From Lachnospiraceae bacterium (GTDB taxonomy: Bacteria > Bacillota > Clostridia > Lachnospirales > Lachnospiraceae): a stretch of 64,000 bases of DNA. The stretch spans positions 124,001 through 188,000 of the forward strand of contig JAFQOE010000037.1 of the NCBI GenBank assembly GCA_017395635.1, written 5' to 3'. Made by a program: the position numbers and the translations under genes. The notes beneath the pieces are model-generated. The model made no database searches. It saw only the letters and a program-made list of their open reading frames with translations, and was not told the DNA's origin. Shown piece by piece: positions 17,684 through 25,984 of the stretch; position 1 is the first letter of the stretch; every line of letters starts with the position of its first letter.

Positions 17684-18229
17684 ATGCGTATTGGAATGGG
17701 ATATGATGTTCATAAGTTGGTAGAAGGAAGAAAGTTAATTATAGGTGGCGTGAATGTCCCTTACGAAAAGGGATTGTTGGGACATTCGGATGCAGATGTG
17801 TTGACTCATGCGATTATGGATGCATTGTTAGGTGCTGCGGCACTTGGAGATATTGGCAGACACTTTCCTGATACGGATGAGAGATTTAAGGGTGCAGATA
17901 GCATTGAGTTGTTGCGTCATGTAAAGAAATTATTGGATGAGAATATGTATGTGATAGGCAATGTGGATGCAACTATTATTGCACAAAAACCGAAGCTTGC
18001 ACCATTTATTCCTGATATGGTAACAACGATTGCGGAAGCTTTAGGTGTATCAGAGAATCAGGTGAATATCAAGGCGACTACCGAAGAAGGTATGGGATTT
18101 ACCGGAACTGGTGATGGTATGAGCGCTCAGGCAATTTGTTTGTTGGAGACAGTAGGAAATTATGACTATAATGTAATGGATGAAGGAAACAGCAAGTGTG
18201 GAGGCTGTAGCGGATGTCCGAAAGCATAG
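17684..18229 (+). CDS. ispF: 2-C-methyl-D-erythritol 2,4-cyclodiphosphate synthase with Cys-rich tail
   Basis: Forms the cyclodiphosphate from CDP-ME-2-phosphate in the MEP isoprenoid pathway. From the ATG at 17684 (AGGAGG upstream; the earlier 17657 start is not conserved) it has 181 residues. It has zinc ligands Asp8, His10 and His42, [20 protein letters not shown], and the terminal catalytic [11 protein letters not shown]. The enzyme normally ends near residue 157; here about 24 extra residues follow, ending [10 protein letters not shown] with Cys172, 175 and 178. The tail could bind a metal or be redox-active; this is inference. Confidence 0.92.
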   Translation: MRIGMGYDVHKLVEGRKLIIGGVNVPYEKGLLGHSDADVLTHAIMDALLGAAALGDIGRHFPDTDERFKGADSIELLRHVKKLLDENMYVIGNVDATIIAQKPKLAPFIPDMVTTIAEALGVSENQVNIKATTEEGMGFTGTGDGMSAQAICLLETVGNYDYNVMDEGNSKCGGCSGCPKA

Positions 18230-18273
18230 GAAGTCGGAATGTGTATGTCATCGAATGGTAAAGGAGCATTTGT

Positions 18274-19257
18274 TTGAAAGAGCATAGTTGTCAGGAACAG
18301 ATTCATATATTAACTGAATATTCGCAAAAGATTCAGTGGGAAAAAGAACTGCGTTTTCTTTGGAAATCCTGTTTTGGAGACCCGCAGTATTATGAAGATT
18401 TCTATTTTGATAAGGTGTATGCTGATAATAAGGTGTATGCAATCAAAGATAAAGGTATGATTCATTTGAATTTCTATCGATGTAAGGTGATGGGAAAGGA
18501 TGTGGAGTTGCCTTATATTGTTGGTGTAGCAACGAATGAGAATTGCAGAAGACAAGGTATTATGCGAAGTTTGTTGGAACAGGTTCTTTTTGATTTGAAT
18601 GAACAGCGAGTACCGTTTGCGTATCTTATGCCTGCAAATGAAGAATATTATAAACCTTTTGGTTTTCAAAGTGTTAGCGAAAAGGCAGAGTGTGAAATTT
18701 GGATGAAAGATGCAGAACGCACAAGTCGTTTTCGATATTTGTCTTATGAAGAATTCAAAAAACTATCATCGAAAGTTCAAGCACAGTTGAGGGAAGAAAT
18801 AAATCAGTGGTTGGAGCAGCGATATGATGTCTATGCAGTACATGACGAAGCATATTACGAGTTATTGTATGCAGAAAAGAAATGTCAAAATGGTAATGTG
18901 GTGTTTTGCTTTGATGGTGTTGTGGATGTGAAGAGTTTATACGGAATGTTTGCTTATGCAATGGATGGTAATATTCCATATGTGGAACAGATGGTATTGA
19001 AAGAGAAAGATGCACAAGATTTACCAAGAATGGCTGGATTAATTGCTTCTTTTTTTGCGGAATGCGACAGCGTAAAGTTAGTACAATCATACCCGTATAT
19101 GTTTCGGATTATAAACAGAAATGCATTTGTTGAGTTGTTTGAAGAGAAGTGTTCAGACGTAGCTGGTTTTGCAATTACAGATAGTATGACTTGTGATGAA
19201 ATGATAGAGCATTTATTCATAGGGAAAGATAGCGTTTATTTTGCGGAAATTGTGTGA
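18274..19257 (+). CDS. GNAT family N-acetyltransferase (Eis-like layout)
   Basis: 327 residues starting at TTG (AAAGGAG seven bases upstream; no ATG fits). The N-terminal GNAT domain has the acetyl-CoA loop RRQGIMRSLLEQVL (about 90-104), YIVGVATNENC before it and LMPANEEYYKPFGF after it. The remaining 170 residues resemble the second GNAT-like and sterol-carrier-like portion of enhanced-intracellular-survival (Eis) proteins. The substrate is unknown. It lies 44 bp after ispF. Confidence 0.75.
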   Translation: MKEHSCQEQIHILTEYSQKIQWEKELRFLWKSCFGDPQYYEDFYFDKVYADNKVYAIKDKGMIHLNFYRCKVMGKDVELPYIVGVATNENCRRQGIMRSLLEQVLFDLNEQRVPFAYLMPANEEYYKPFGFQSVSEKAECEIWMKDAERTSRFRYLSYEEFKKLSSKVQAQLREEINQWLEQRYDVYAVHDEAYYELLYAEKKCQNGNVVFCFDGVVDVKSLYGMFAYAMDGNIPYVEQMVLKEKDAQDLPRMAGLIASFFAECDSVKLVQSYPYMFRIINRNAFVELFEEKCSDVAGFAITDSMTCDEMIEHLFIGKDSVYFAEIV

Positions 19258-19311
19258 GAGAAAAATAGATATTATTGATATGTATGGCTTGCTCTAATAC
19301 TATGTAATATC

Positions 19312-19340
19312 TTGACAAAATAAATGCATAAAAATATACT
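19312..19340 (+). promoter_or_regulatory. Sigma-A type promoter for cysS
   Basis: TTGACA at 19312-19317 and TATACT at 19335-19340 with a 17-bp spacer, about 65 bp before the cysS start. No T-box leader is recognisable in the short space after it. Confidence 0.8.
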
Positions 19341-19406
19341 AAGGAAAGGCGTTTAGGGCTGTTTGAGATAGAATAGGAAGAACAAACGCAGGAAGGAATG
19401 TAGGAT

Positions 19407-20825
19407 ATGAAGATTTATAATACAATGACAAGAAAGAAAGAGGAATTTGTGCCGATTCGTGAGAATAAGGTAGGTATTTATGTGTGTGGACCTACTGTGT
19501 ATGATTACATCCATATGGGTAATGCACGTCCGATGATTGTATTTGATACACTTAGAAGATATTTATTGTATAAGGGTTATGATGTGAATTTTGTATCTAA
19601 CTTTACAGATGTGGATGATAAAATTATCAAACGTGCGATTGAAGAAGGCGTTACATCTTCTGAGATTTCTGAGAGATATATTGAAGAAGTTAAGAAAGAT
19701 ATGCAGGATTTGAATGTTATGGAAGCAACGACACATCCAAAGGCAACAGAAGAGATTCCGGATATGATTGCAATGATTGAAACTTTGATTGAAAAAGGCC
19801 ATGCTTACGAAGTAAATGGTACCGTATATTTCCGTACAAGAAGCTTTAAGGATTATGGTAAGCTTTCAAAGAAGAATATTGATGATTTGGAAGCGGGACA
19901 TAGAGATGAAAAGCATGCACTCAAGGTATCCGGTGAAGGCGAGAAGGAAGATTTCCTTGACTTTGTTCTTTGGAAACCAAAGAAAGAGGGAGAGCCTTCT
20001 TGGGAGTCTCCATGGGGTGATGGTAGACCCGGTTGGCATTTGGAGTGTTCTGTAATGTCGAAGAAATACATTGGAGATATTATTGATATTCATGCAGGTG
20101 GCGAGGACTTGATTTTCCCACACCATGAAAATGAGATTGCACAGAGTGAAGCTGCCAATGAAGTAGAATTTGCAAGATATTGGATGCACAATGGATTCCT
20201 TAAGATTGATGGAGAGAAGATGTCTAAGTCGTTGGGTAACTTCTTTACAATTCGCGATATTGGGAAGAAATATCCATTGCAGGTGATTCGCTTCTTCATT
20301 TTAAGTGCACATTATAGAAGTCCACTTAATTTTGCGGATACGCTAGTTGATTCATCAAAGGCTTCGCTAGACCGTATTTTAACGGCAATTGGTAGATTGG
20401 AAGATTCTTTGGCTGTTGCTACAGATAGAGAATTGACAGAAGATGAGAAGGAAGTTCAGACAAAGCTTGCAGATTATGTTACAAAGTATGAGAATGCCAT
20501 GGAAGATGATTTGAACACCGCAGATGCAATTTCTGTTATTTTTGAGATGGTTAAGCTTACCAACTCATCTATTACATCGGATACAGCTAAATCTTTGGTT
20601 GAGGAAGCATTTATGACGATTGGAAAGCTTTGTGACATTTTAGGTATTATCACGAAAGTGGAAACAGAGATTTTGGATAGTGATATTGAAGCATTGATTG
20701 AAGAACGTCAGGCTGCAAGAAAAGCAAAGAACTTTGCCAGAGCAGACGAAATCCGTGATACATTAGCAGCCCAGGGAATTATCTTAGAGGATACAAGAGA
20801 AGGTGTGAAATGGAAAAGAGCATAA
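19407..20825 (+). CDS. cysS: Cysteinyl-tRNA synthetase
   Basis: A 472-residue class I synthetase charging tRNA-Cys. The HIGH motif appears as HMGN (36-39) and KMSKS at 271-275. Zinc ligands are Cys27, Cys214, His239 and Glu243. CysS heads a group with mrnC and rlmB, an order conserved in Firmicutes. The promoter at 19312-19340 would drive it. Confidence 0.95.
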   Translation: MKIYNTMTRKKEEFVPIRENKVGIYVCGPTVYDYIHMGNARPMIVFDTLRRYLLYKGYDVNFVSNFTDVDDKIIKRAIEEGVTSSEISERYIEEVKKDMQDLNVMEATTHPKATEEIPDMIAMIETLIEKGHAYEVNGTVYFRTRSFKDYGKLSKKNIDDLEAGHRDEKHALKVSGEGEKEDFLDFVLWKPKKEGEPSWESPWGDGRPGWHLECSVMSKKYIGDIIDIHAGGEDLIFPHHENEIAQSEAANEVEFARYWMHNGFLKIDGEKMSKSLGNFFTIRDIGKKYPLQVIRFFILSAHYRSPLNFADTLVDSSKASLDRILTAIGRLEDSLAVATDRELTEDEKEVQTKLADYVTKYENAMEDDLNTADAISVIFEMVKLTNSSITSDTAKSLVEEAFMTIGKLCDILGIITKVETEILDSDIEALIEERQAARKAKNFARADEIRDTLAAQGIILEDTREGVKWKRA

Positions 20826-20863
20826 GCTGTTTTTCCTATGACGAATAGAAAGTGATAAAACAT

Positions 20864-21304
20864 ATGGAACAAGAAAGAGACGATAGTTTCGAATATTTTA
20901 AAGAAAGTTTTCAGATACAGCATGGAAGTCCGGAGAGTTATTCACCTTTAGCACTTGCTTACATTGGTGACAGCATTTTTGATGTTATGGTAAGAACCAT
21001 AGAAGTGAGCAAGGTGAATAAGCAGGCAAATAAGTATCACAGAGAAGTCAGTAAGATTGTTTGTGCACCGGCTCAGGCAAAGATGATACTGGCAATTTTG
21101 GAAAATTTAACAGAGGAAGAGGTAGCGGTATACAAAAGAGGTCGTAATGCCAATTCCTATACTAAGGCAAAAAATGCATCGAGAACAGACTATCGCAATG
21201 CAACCGGTTTTGAAGCGTTGATTGGATATTTGTATCTGAAAGAAGATTTTATACGTCTTACAGATGTAGTGAAGATGGGACTTGCGGTGTTAGACAGTGA
21301 TTGA
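20864..21304 (+). CDS. mrnC: Mini-ribonuclease III
   Basis: A 146-residue RNase III catalytic domain without a dsRNA-binding domain; in Bacillus it matures 23S rRNA. PLALAYIGDSIFDVMVR holds the catalytic Asp, and KRGRNANSYTKAKNA and TGFEALIGYLYL (with the catalytic Glu) are typical. The ATG at 20864 is taken; a GTG at 20852 would add four residues. It lies between cysS and rlmB, its usual place. Confidence 0.92.
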   Translation: MEQERDDSFEYFKESFQIQHGSPESYSPLALAYIGDSIFDVMVRTIEVSKVNKQANKYHREVSKIVCAPAQAKMILAILENLTEEEVAVYKRGRNANSYTKAKNASRTDYRNATGFEALIGYLYLKEDFIRLTDVVKMGLAVLDSD

Positions 21305-21340
21305 ATTAAGGATATATAAGTTGTTACAAGGAGAATCAAT

Positions 21341-22087
21341 ATGAGATACGAGGAATATACAATAGAAGGTAGAAATGCAGTAACAGAAGCATTTCGTTCC
21401 GGCAAGACAATTGACAAATTATATGTATTAGATGGTTGTCATGACGGTGCGGTGAATACCATTAAGTCTTTGGCAAGAAAACAGGATGCTATTATTAATT
21501 ATGTGACCAAAGAGCGTTTGGATCAAATGTCATCCACCGGAAAACATCAGGGTGTGATTGCTATGGCTGCAGCTTATGAGTATGCGGAGGTAGAGGATAT
21601 CTTAGAAGCTGCAAGAGCGAAAGATGAGGCACCGTTTATTTTTATCTTGGATGAGTTGGAAGATCCGCATAACCTAGGAGCAATTATTCGTACCGCTAAT
21701 CTTTGCGGTGCACATGGTGTGATTATTCCAAAGCGAAGAGCGGCAGGTCTTACTGCAACGGTTGTGAAGGCTTCTGCAGGAGCAATTAATTATACACCGG
21801 TTGCGAAGGTTACCAATATTGCAAAGACCATTGAAGAGTTAAAGGAACAAGGCATGTGGTTTGTATGCGCAGATATGGACGGAGAAGTGATGTATCGTCA
21901 TAATCTTACCGGACCAATTGGTTTGGTTATCGGTAATGAAGGGAATGGCGTTAGCCGTTTGGTGAAAGAGAAGTGCGATTATGTGGCTTCCATTCCAATG
22001 AAGGGTGATATTGATTCCTTGAATGCGTCTGTAGCGGCAGGTGTGTTGGCGTATGAGATTGTGAGACAGAGATTACAGGCAAAATGA
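21341..22087 (+). CDS. rlmB: 23S rRNA 2'-O-ribose methyltransferase RlmB-like (SpoU/TrmH family)
   Basis: A 248-residue SPOUT methyltransferase. An N-terminal substrate-binding domain (EGRNAVTEAFRSGKTIDKLYV) is followed by the trefoil-knot SAM domain: ILDELEDPHNLGAIIRTA, VIGNEGNGVSRLV and SLNASVAAGVLAYE are motifs 1-3. By analogy it methylates G2251 of 23S rRNA or a nearby site. AAGGAGA precedes ATG. It is the last protein gene before tRNA-Thr. Confidence 0.92.
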   Translation: MRYEEYTIEGRNAVTEAFRSGKTIDKLYVLDGCHDGAVNTIKSLARKQDAIINYVTKERLDQMSSTGKHQGVIAMAAAYEYAEVEDILEAARAKDEAPFIFILDELEDPHNLGAIIRTANLCGAHGVIIPKRRAAGLTATVVKASAGAINYTPVAKVTNIAKTIEELKEQGMWFVCADMDGEVMYRHNLTGPIGLVIGNEGNGVSRLVKEKCDYVASIPMKGDIDSLNASVAAGVLAYEIVRQRLQAK

Positions 22088-22090
22088 TAT

Positions 22091-22138
22091 GTAACTGTTG
22101 AGAGCCAGGCAGATTCGAATGTGGTTCTGAATAGTTAC
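22091..22138. repeat. 48-nt GTAAC...GTTAC palindromic repeat, copy 1
   Basis: GTAACTGTTGAGAGCC (22091-22106) pairs with GGTTCTGAATAGTTAC (22123-22138); the loop contains ATTCGAATG. Equal-length copies lie at 40456-40503 and 43885-43932. Position just after rlmB would also allow a terminator role, but no T run follows. Confidence 0.65.
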
Positions 22139-22157
22139 GGTAATTTTAAAATTATAC

Positions 22158-22186
22158 TTTACAATAATACAATTTTTTGATATTAT
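22158..22186 (+). promoter_or_regulatory. Promoter of tRNA-Thr
   Basis: TTTACA (22158-22163), 17-bp spacer, TATTAT (22181-22186), 19 bp before the mature tRNA 5' end. Confidence 0.75.
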
Positions 22187-22205
22187 AGACAAGTCGCAAA
22201 GACAA

Positions 22206-22278
22206 GCTGGCGTGGCACAGTCGGTAGCGCACCTCATTGGTAGTGAGGAGGTCACGGGTTCGATTCCCGTCGCTAGCT
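22206..22278 (+). tRNA. tRNA-Thr (anticodon GGT)
   Basis: The cloverleaf folds fully: a 7-bp acceptor stem (GCTGGCG/CGCTAGC, one G-U), a D arm with one A-C mismatch, anticodon stem CCTCA/TGAGG with loop TTGGTAG (anticodon GGT), and T stem ACGGG/CCCGT with TTCGATT. CCA is not encoded. The last 13 bases belong to the integration repeat of the downstream element, which restores an intact tRNA end. Confidence 0.95.
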
Positions 22279-22280
22279 TT
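22266..22280 (+). repeat. Attachment site copy (tRNA side)
   Basis: CCCGTCGCTAGCTTT, the 3' end of tRNA-Thr plus two bases, identical to 36463-36477. It marks the left end of the integrated element. Confidence 0.9.
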
Positions 22281-22287
22281 GAACTGA

Positions 22288-22332
22288 AAGTCAGAAACCT
22301 TTGATAATCAAAGGCTTCTGGCTTATTTTTTT
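22288..22332 (+). terminator. Terminator after tRNA-Thr (element-borne)
   Basis: AAGTCAGAAACCTTTGA pairs with TCAAAGGCTTCTGGCTT (17 bp, two G-U or mismatched positions), followed by ATTTTTTT. A similar hairpin lies just outside the right end (36488-36529), which presumably ended the tRNA before insertion. Confidence 0.85.
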
Positions 22333-22350
22333 GTCTGCTTTTACGGTTAA

Positions 22351-22368
22351 GGGGGAAAAAAGGGGGAA
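22351..22368 (+). repeat. Putative integrase arm site, left
   Basis: GGGGGAAAAAAGGGGGAA: two GGGGGAA units spaced 11 bp, about one helical turn. The identical 18-mer, in the same orientation, lies near the other end at 36342-36359. Confidence 0.6.
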
Positions 22369-22370
22369 TT

Positions 22371-23471
22371 TTAGAAAATTGATATCTCTTTTATTTGTGA
22401 GTTTTCCTTTTCTCTCAGTTTTTCGATGACATGTAGATAGATTTCTCTGGTAACCTTGCTATTTGCGTGTCCTAATCTTCTGGATATTGCTTCGATACTC
22501 ATACCATTTGCCATTAGCATAGAAGCATGGGTATGTCTAAGGGTATGAGGTGTTATGGCACGTTTAATTGATTTTTTGGAGTGACGTTTTAAGAACATAC
22601 GATAATTGTCATAATCCACATATGAATTATGGTATGGGAAATACAAAGTGTTCTTTATTTTGTTTAGCTGTTTGTATGCTTCATAATTTTGTAGCAGAGA
22701 TAGCAATTCATCCTGGATATAAATATCACGTACCGACCAACTATTTTTTGGAGTAGTTACGATGCCGTTGTTAATATCATAATTGAGATGAATATGTATG
22801 ATTCTATTCTTTAAATCAATATCCTCGTTGGTAAGTGCTATCATCTCACCAATACGCATACCAGTTAAAATTAAAAATTTTGTCACATAAAGCCATAATG
22901 GATGATTTGCTTTTTCTATTGAGTTGATTAGTGATTTCATTTCATCTTCTTCTAGATATTTGTCTGTAACTCTTTCGTGGGGGGTGTCATCTTTGAATAA
23001 CTCTACTTTAGCGAGATAAGAAATGTTGTCAATATAATCATTCTTGTATCCCCAACGTAACAAGGCTTTCAGACGTTTAAGCAGTTCGTTTAGCGTATGG
23101 TTGCTACGATTGGTTTCTAGTAACTTTTCTCGAATATAACGAGCATTGATTTTTTCAACGAGTATATTTTCGCCAAGAATACCTTTGAGAGTGTTACAGC
23201 AACTCAAATTACGCTTATATGTCGATAATTTGACCGTTTTATGCTGATAGGCAGTATATTTATCGATTAGTTCTTTAAACGTTAAATTTGAGTGTTTTTC
23301 GCAAGCTAAAATGGCAGTCTTCTTTTCACGTAGAATATCTTGTGCAATTCGTTGATATTTTGGTGTTCCTTTTTCTAAAGTGACAGATATTTTTTGAAAT
23401 TTACCTGTCATAGGGTTTTTGAATTCTTCGACAAATTTTACCTTGCCGTTTTTTAATTGTTCAGTCCACAT
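22371..23471 (-). CDS. int: Tyrosine-type site-specific integrase
   Basis: 366 residues: an N-terminal AP2-like arm-binding region, a SAM-like core-binding domain (about 60-150) and a C-terminal catalytic domain with Arg206 (LTGMRIGEM), Lys242, His309-Thr-Leu-Arg312 (HTLRHTHASMLM), His335 (RRLGHANS) and the nucleophile Tyr345. It resembles Tn916/phage-type integrases of Firmicutes and should recombine the 15-bp att core at tRNA-Thr. AAAGGAG precedes ATG. No excisionase gene is recognisable. Confidence 0.95.
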   Translation of the reverse strand: MWTEQLKNGKVKFVEEFKNPMTGKFQKISVTLEKGTPKYQRIAQDILREKKTAILACEKHSNLTFKELIDKYTAYQHKTVKLSTYKRNLSCCNTLKGILGENILVEKINARYIREKLLETNRSNHTLNELLKRLKALLRWGYKNDYIDNISYLAKVELFKDDTPHERVTDKYLEEDEMKSLINSIEKANHPLWLYVTKFLILTGMRIGEMIALTNEDIDLKNRIIHIHLNYDINNGIVTTPKNSWSVRDIYIQDELLSLLQNYEAYKQLNKIKNTLYFPYHNSYVDYDNYRMFLKRHSKKSIKRAITPHTLRHTHASMLMANGMSIEAISRRLGHANSKVTREIYLHVIEKLREKENSQIKEISIF

Positions 23472-23533
23472 AATTAAGCTCCTTTCTGGATAAATTGATT
23501 AATTAAAGGTATAAGAAATAAACCTATACAGAA

Positions 23534-23586
23534 AAGGTGCTTATGTGCTACAATTATCTTGCTTAGGGATATTGTATAAGCACCTT
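23534..23586. promoter_or_regulatory. Hairpin upstream of int
   Basis: A perfect 11-bp inverted repeat (AAGGTGCTTAT / ATAAGCACCTT) with a 31-nt loop, followed on the minus strand by TTTTCTGT. A second repeat, TAGCCCC/GGGGCTA (23602-23626), lies beside it. They separate the XRE gene from int and could terminate or attenuate transcription into int. Confidence 0.5.
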
Positions 23587-23633
23587 GCTGTACGGTATCA
23601 GTAGCCCCGGATATGAACTGGGGCTATATTTGA

Positions 23634-24050
23634 TTAATGCTGTTTGTAGTAATTTTCGATTGCTGTTAAACATATGTTTTCGAGTGTGTTATGTAATTCG
23701 TTGATATAGGTGTTTTCAATCAAAATAGATGAAGTTATATCTGTTTTTTGTAAATGAACTGAATCTGTACTCATTATTAACTGATAATCGGTATTATTTA
23801 ATAGGTGCTGGATGCAACCGAGTTGAGTTAGAGTAATATTCTCTTTTGTATCACTCATGCCGGTTAGGTATTCCTCTGTTGTGTTGAGCGCATGAGCGAT
23901 TAGCGATAATAATTTGGTATCAACTGAAGCATTATCACGCCTGATGATGGAATAGAGGGTGTTGTGTGAAATGCCTGTTTCACGTTCCAGCCAGCGTACA
24001 TTTCGTTTTTGTTCTGTCAACAGTTCTTGGATTTTGAAACCAATTGCCAT
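23634..24050 (-). CDS. XRE family transcriptional regulator (element control)
   Basis: 138 residues with an N-terminal Cro/cI helix-turn-helix (KIQELLTEQKRNVRWLERETGISHNTLYSIIRRDNASVDTKLLSLIAHALN, about 6-57), then TTEEYLTGMSDTKEN and a C-terminal part of unknown fold. It is probably the repressor of the element. A perfect 17-bp inverted repeat lies directly upstream. AGGAGG precedes ATG. Confidence 0.85.
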   Translation of the reverse strand: MAIGFKIQELLTEQKRNVRWLERETGISHNTLYSIIRRDNASVDTKLLSLIAHALNTTEEYLTGMSDTKENITLTQLGCIQHLLNNTDYQLIMSTDSVHLQKTDITSSILIENTYINELHNTLENICLTAIENYYKQH

Positions 24051-24090
24051 ATGTGTTCACCTCCTCATAGATATTATATCATGAATCAAA

Positions 24091-24132
24091 TCTTATGCAA
24101 ACAAAATGTGTGCGTATTTTGTTTGCATAAGA
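24091..24132. promoter_or_regulatory. Perfect 17-bp inverted repeat, candidate operator
   Basis: TCTTATGCAAACAAAAT (24091-24107) and ATTTTGTTTGCATAAGA (24116-24132) with an 8-nt centre lie between the helicase-loader stop and the XRE start. The flanks are not T-rich, so an operator for the XRE repressor is more likely than a terminator. Confidence 0.55.
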
Positions 24133-24147
24133 CAATAAATGTAGAGA

Positions 24148-24678
24148 TTACTCGTCAACATCGTATTCTAAAGATAATACTTCTGCTTGATAAATGTCTG
24201 CAATCGCTTTCATTAAAGAAGGTGGAAGTAGTTGTTCGGTTGCATCACGAGCGACAATGGCTTCGTACATATTTTTGAAATTGTTACGTTCGATAGATAT
24301 ATTTTGTGACATGCAAATATTATTGTACCCGATTCTTCTGACACAAGACCTTGTTCTCTCATCAAGGGCTTCAAGTGCTTCTACTGGTTGGTATGTTCCA
24401 TATTGTCGAACGGTTAATAAGACACTTTCCCATGCCTCTGACCAGTCAGGAATAGACTGCTTGCAAATTGAAGCGGTAGTAGCACGGATGTCTGCAATAG
24501 TAGGAGCCCATTTGTTGGTTGAGACCCATTTCCTTAAGGCTGTTTCAGCAACGGAATAATGAATGTCTTGCAACTCGCGATACCATAACGATATCGCTTG
24601 CTCATTTGGAAATAAATTTTCTTTTACGTAATATGTGCGAATAGCAGCTATAAATAATTTAAATTCTTCTGTTGTCAT
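24148..24678 (-). CDS. Phage-type replicative helicase loader/inhibitor (G40P family)
   Basis: 176 residues from the ATG at 24678 (AAAGGAGAG upstream; the longer start at 24705 would overlap the preceding gene by 26 bp). The N-terminal part, TTEEFKLFIAAIRTYYVKEN then WYRELQDIHYSVAETALRKWV and WAPTIADIR, fits the loader-and-inhibitor-of-G40P family, which brings the DnaB-type helicase to the origin. It sits after the replisome organizer gene, as in phages. Confidence 0.8.
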   Translation of the reverse strand: MTTEEFKLFIAAIRTYYVKENLFPNEQAISLWYRELQDIHYSVAETALRKWVSTNKWAPTIADIRATTASICKQSIPDWSEAWESVLLTVRQYGTYQPVEALEALDERTRSCVRRIGYNNICMSQNISIERNNFKNMYEAIVARDATEQLLPPSLMKAIADIYQAEVLSLEYDVDE

Positions 24679-24679
24679 T

Positions 24680-25456
24680 TTAAATCTCTCCTTTTCCCCA
24701 ATCACGAATCATATCATATGATTCCTGTAATTCGTCTGCTTTTGTTTTCTTTTGATAAACTGGTTTCGTTGTATCTGGTATAGGGTTATCATTCTTTGAC
24801 CAACGACGGATTGTTGCAAAGTGACTTTTGTACTTTTTCCCCTTGCTAGCCATATAGGATGATAAATTTTCGATTAACTCTTCCCAATTTTGGAATTCAT
24901 CCTGCAATTGCATCAGTTCTTCGTCGGTTAAGAGTACATTGTTGTATTCGCCATATTTCTGTTTCTTGATTTGAGTGCTAGGGTGTGGTGTTGAATCGTC
25001 AGATTCAGAAATATCCTCTCCTTCACTATTCTTATTTAAACTATCCTCTTCTAGACTAGATTGCGTATCCAAATTGTTTACAGATTGTATACATTCTGAA
25101 GATGAATTGTTATCAATAAATACATACGCTTTGTTTTTATCTTGTGAAAGCATACTTTTTTCGGTTTTGCAATTCGTTTCGTGGTATCTGTCCTTTTGAA
25201 TAGTGTTGTGGATGTTCCAATGTTTGATCACAACAATGCCTGATTCAAAAGAATAGATGAATTCGTTTTCAATTAATACATTCATATCTTCTTCATTACA
25301 GGCACATGTCCGCATGATTGCTCGTGGTTTGTTAATGAATCCATCGTCATCTGCATTTAAGGCAAGATGAAAGTATAGTAATTGAGCAGTTTTGAGCATA
25401 TCCAGAAAGGTATCACTATCAATTATAGTTTTTGCAAACATTCTACGTTCCGCCAT
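24680..25456 (-). CDS. Phage-like replisome organizer
   Basis: 258 residues. The N-terminal winged-helix region MAERRMFAKTIIDSDTFLDM ... AQLLYFHLALNADDDGFINKP ... GIVVIKHWNIHNTIQKDRYH is typical of Firmicutes phage replisome organizer proteins. The middle is a Ser/Asp-rich linker (about 110-165) and the C-terminus is charged. It is predicted to bind the element origin and recruit the helicase loader encoded next to it. This suggests the excised circle replicates. Confidence 0.8.
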   Translation of the reverse strand: MAERRMFAKTIIDSDTFLDMLKTAQLLYFHLALNADDDGFINKPRAIMRTCACNEEDMNVLIENEFIYSFESGIVVIKHWNIHNTIQKDRYHETNCKTEKSMLSQDKNKAYVFIDNNSSSECIQSVNNLDTQSSLEEDSLNKNSEGEDISESDDSTPHPSTQIKKQKYGEYNNVLLTDEELMQLQDEFQNWEELIENLSSYMASKGKKYKSHFATIRRWSKNDNPIPDTTKPVYQKKTKADELQESYDMIRDWGKGEI

Positions 25457-25459
25457 AAG

Positions 25460-25984
25460 TTATTCCTCCGTTTCTTTAATAGACTTATCTCCATACCAAC
25501 CAATAGCATGAGCCCATTGGTATGGGTTAAATGCAGGTACATATTTTCTTGTTGTCTCATCTGATAGAAGACTTCGGTATTTTAAATAATCTAGCATACA
25601 AAGGACGTTGATTAGTACAATACCACCGTCTTTTATTACTGATGTTTCACCATAGCGACCGTTAAAAGTCTCTAACTCTCGTTTTCTTGCGGAAATAGTT
25701 GAGGTTGATAAATTCAAGTAATCGGCTAAATCCTGTACGGATAAGTAAGGTGTTGCTGAAATGTAATTTAAATAAGAGATGGATAAAGGTAATGAGTCTA
25801 TACATACATCCTGTATGTCAATATCAAGTATGTTGCAAATGCGTTGCAGGTTGCTATGGCTACAAGTTCCGTTCAGTGCACGACGAATGGTAGACATTGA
25901 TAGCTGTGTATCAATGGATAATGCTTTAGGTTGCATTCCCTGTGTTATTAGTTGCTCTCTTAGTTTTGTGCCGTCAATTTTCAT
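25460..25984 (-). CDS. Two-HTH DNA-binding protein at head of replication operon
   Basis: 174 residues from the ATG at 25984 (AGGAGG six bases upstream; the ATG at 25990 abuts it). The N-terminal XRE-type helix-turn-helix (LREQLITQGMQPKALSIDTQLSMSTIRRALNG, about 7-40) is followed by a second HTH-like segment (YLSVQDLADYLNLSTSTISARKRELETF, about 78-106). It leads the organizer and loader genes with gaps of only three and one bases. It may control copy number or the element's replication. Confidence 0.7.
   Translation of the reverse strand: MKIDGTKLREQLITQGMQPKALSIDTQLSMSTIRRALNGTCSHSNLQRICNILDIDIQDVCIDSLPLSISYLNYISATPYLSVQDLADYLNLSTSTISARKRELETFNGRYGETSVIKDGGIVLINVLCMLDYLKYRSLLSDETTRKYVPAFNPYQWAHAIGWYGDKSIKETEE

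Noticed and set aside
19257..19406. Possible T-box leader before cysS
   Set aside because: A good promoter lies only about 65 bp from the start codon and no specifier loop or TGGN antiterminator sequence can be seen, so there is no room for a T-box.
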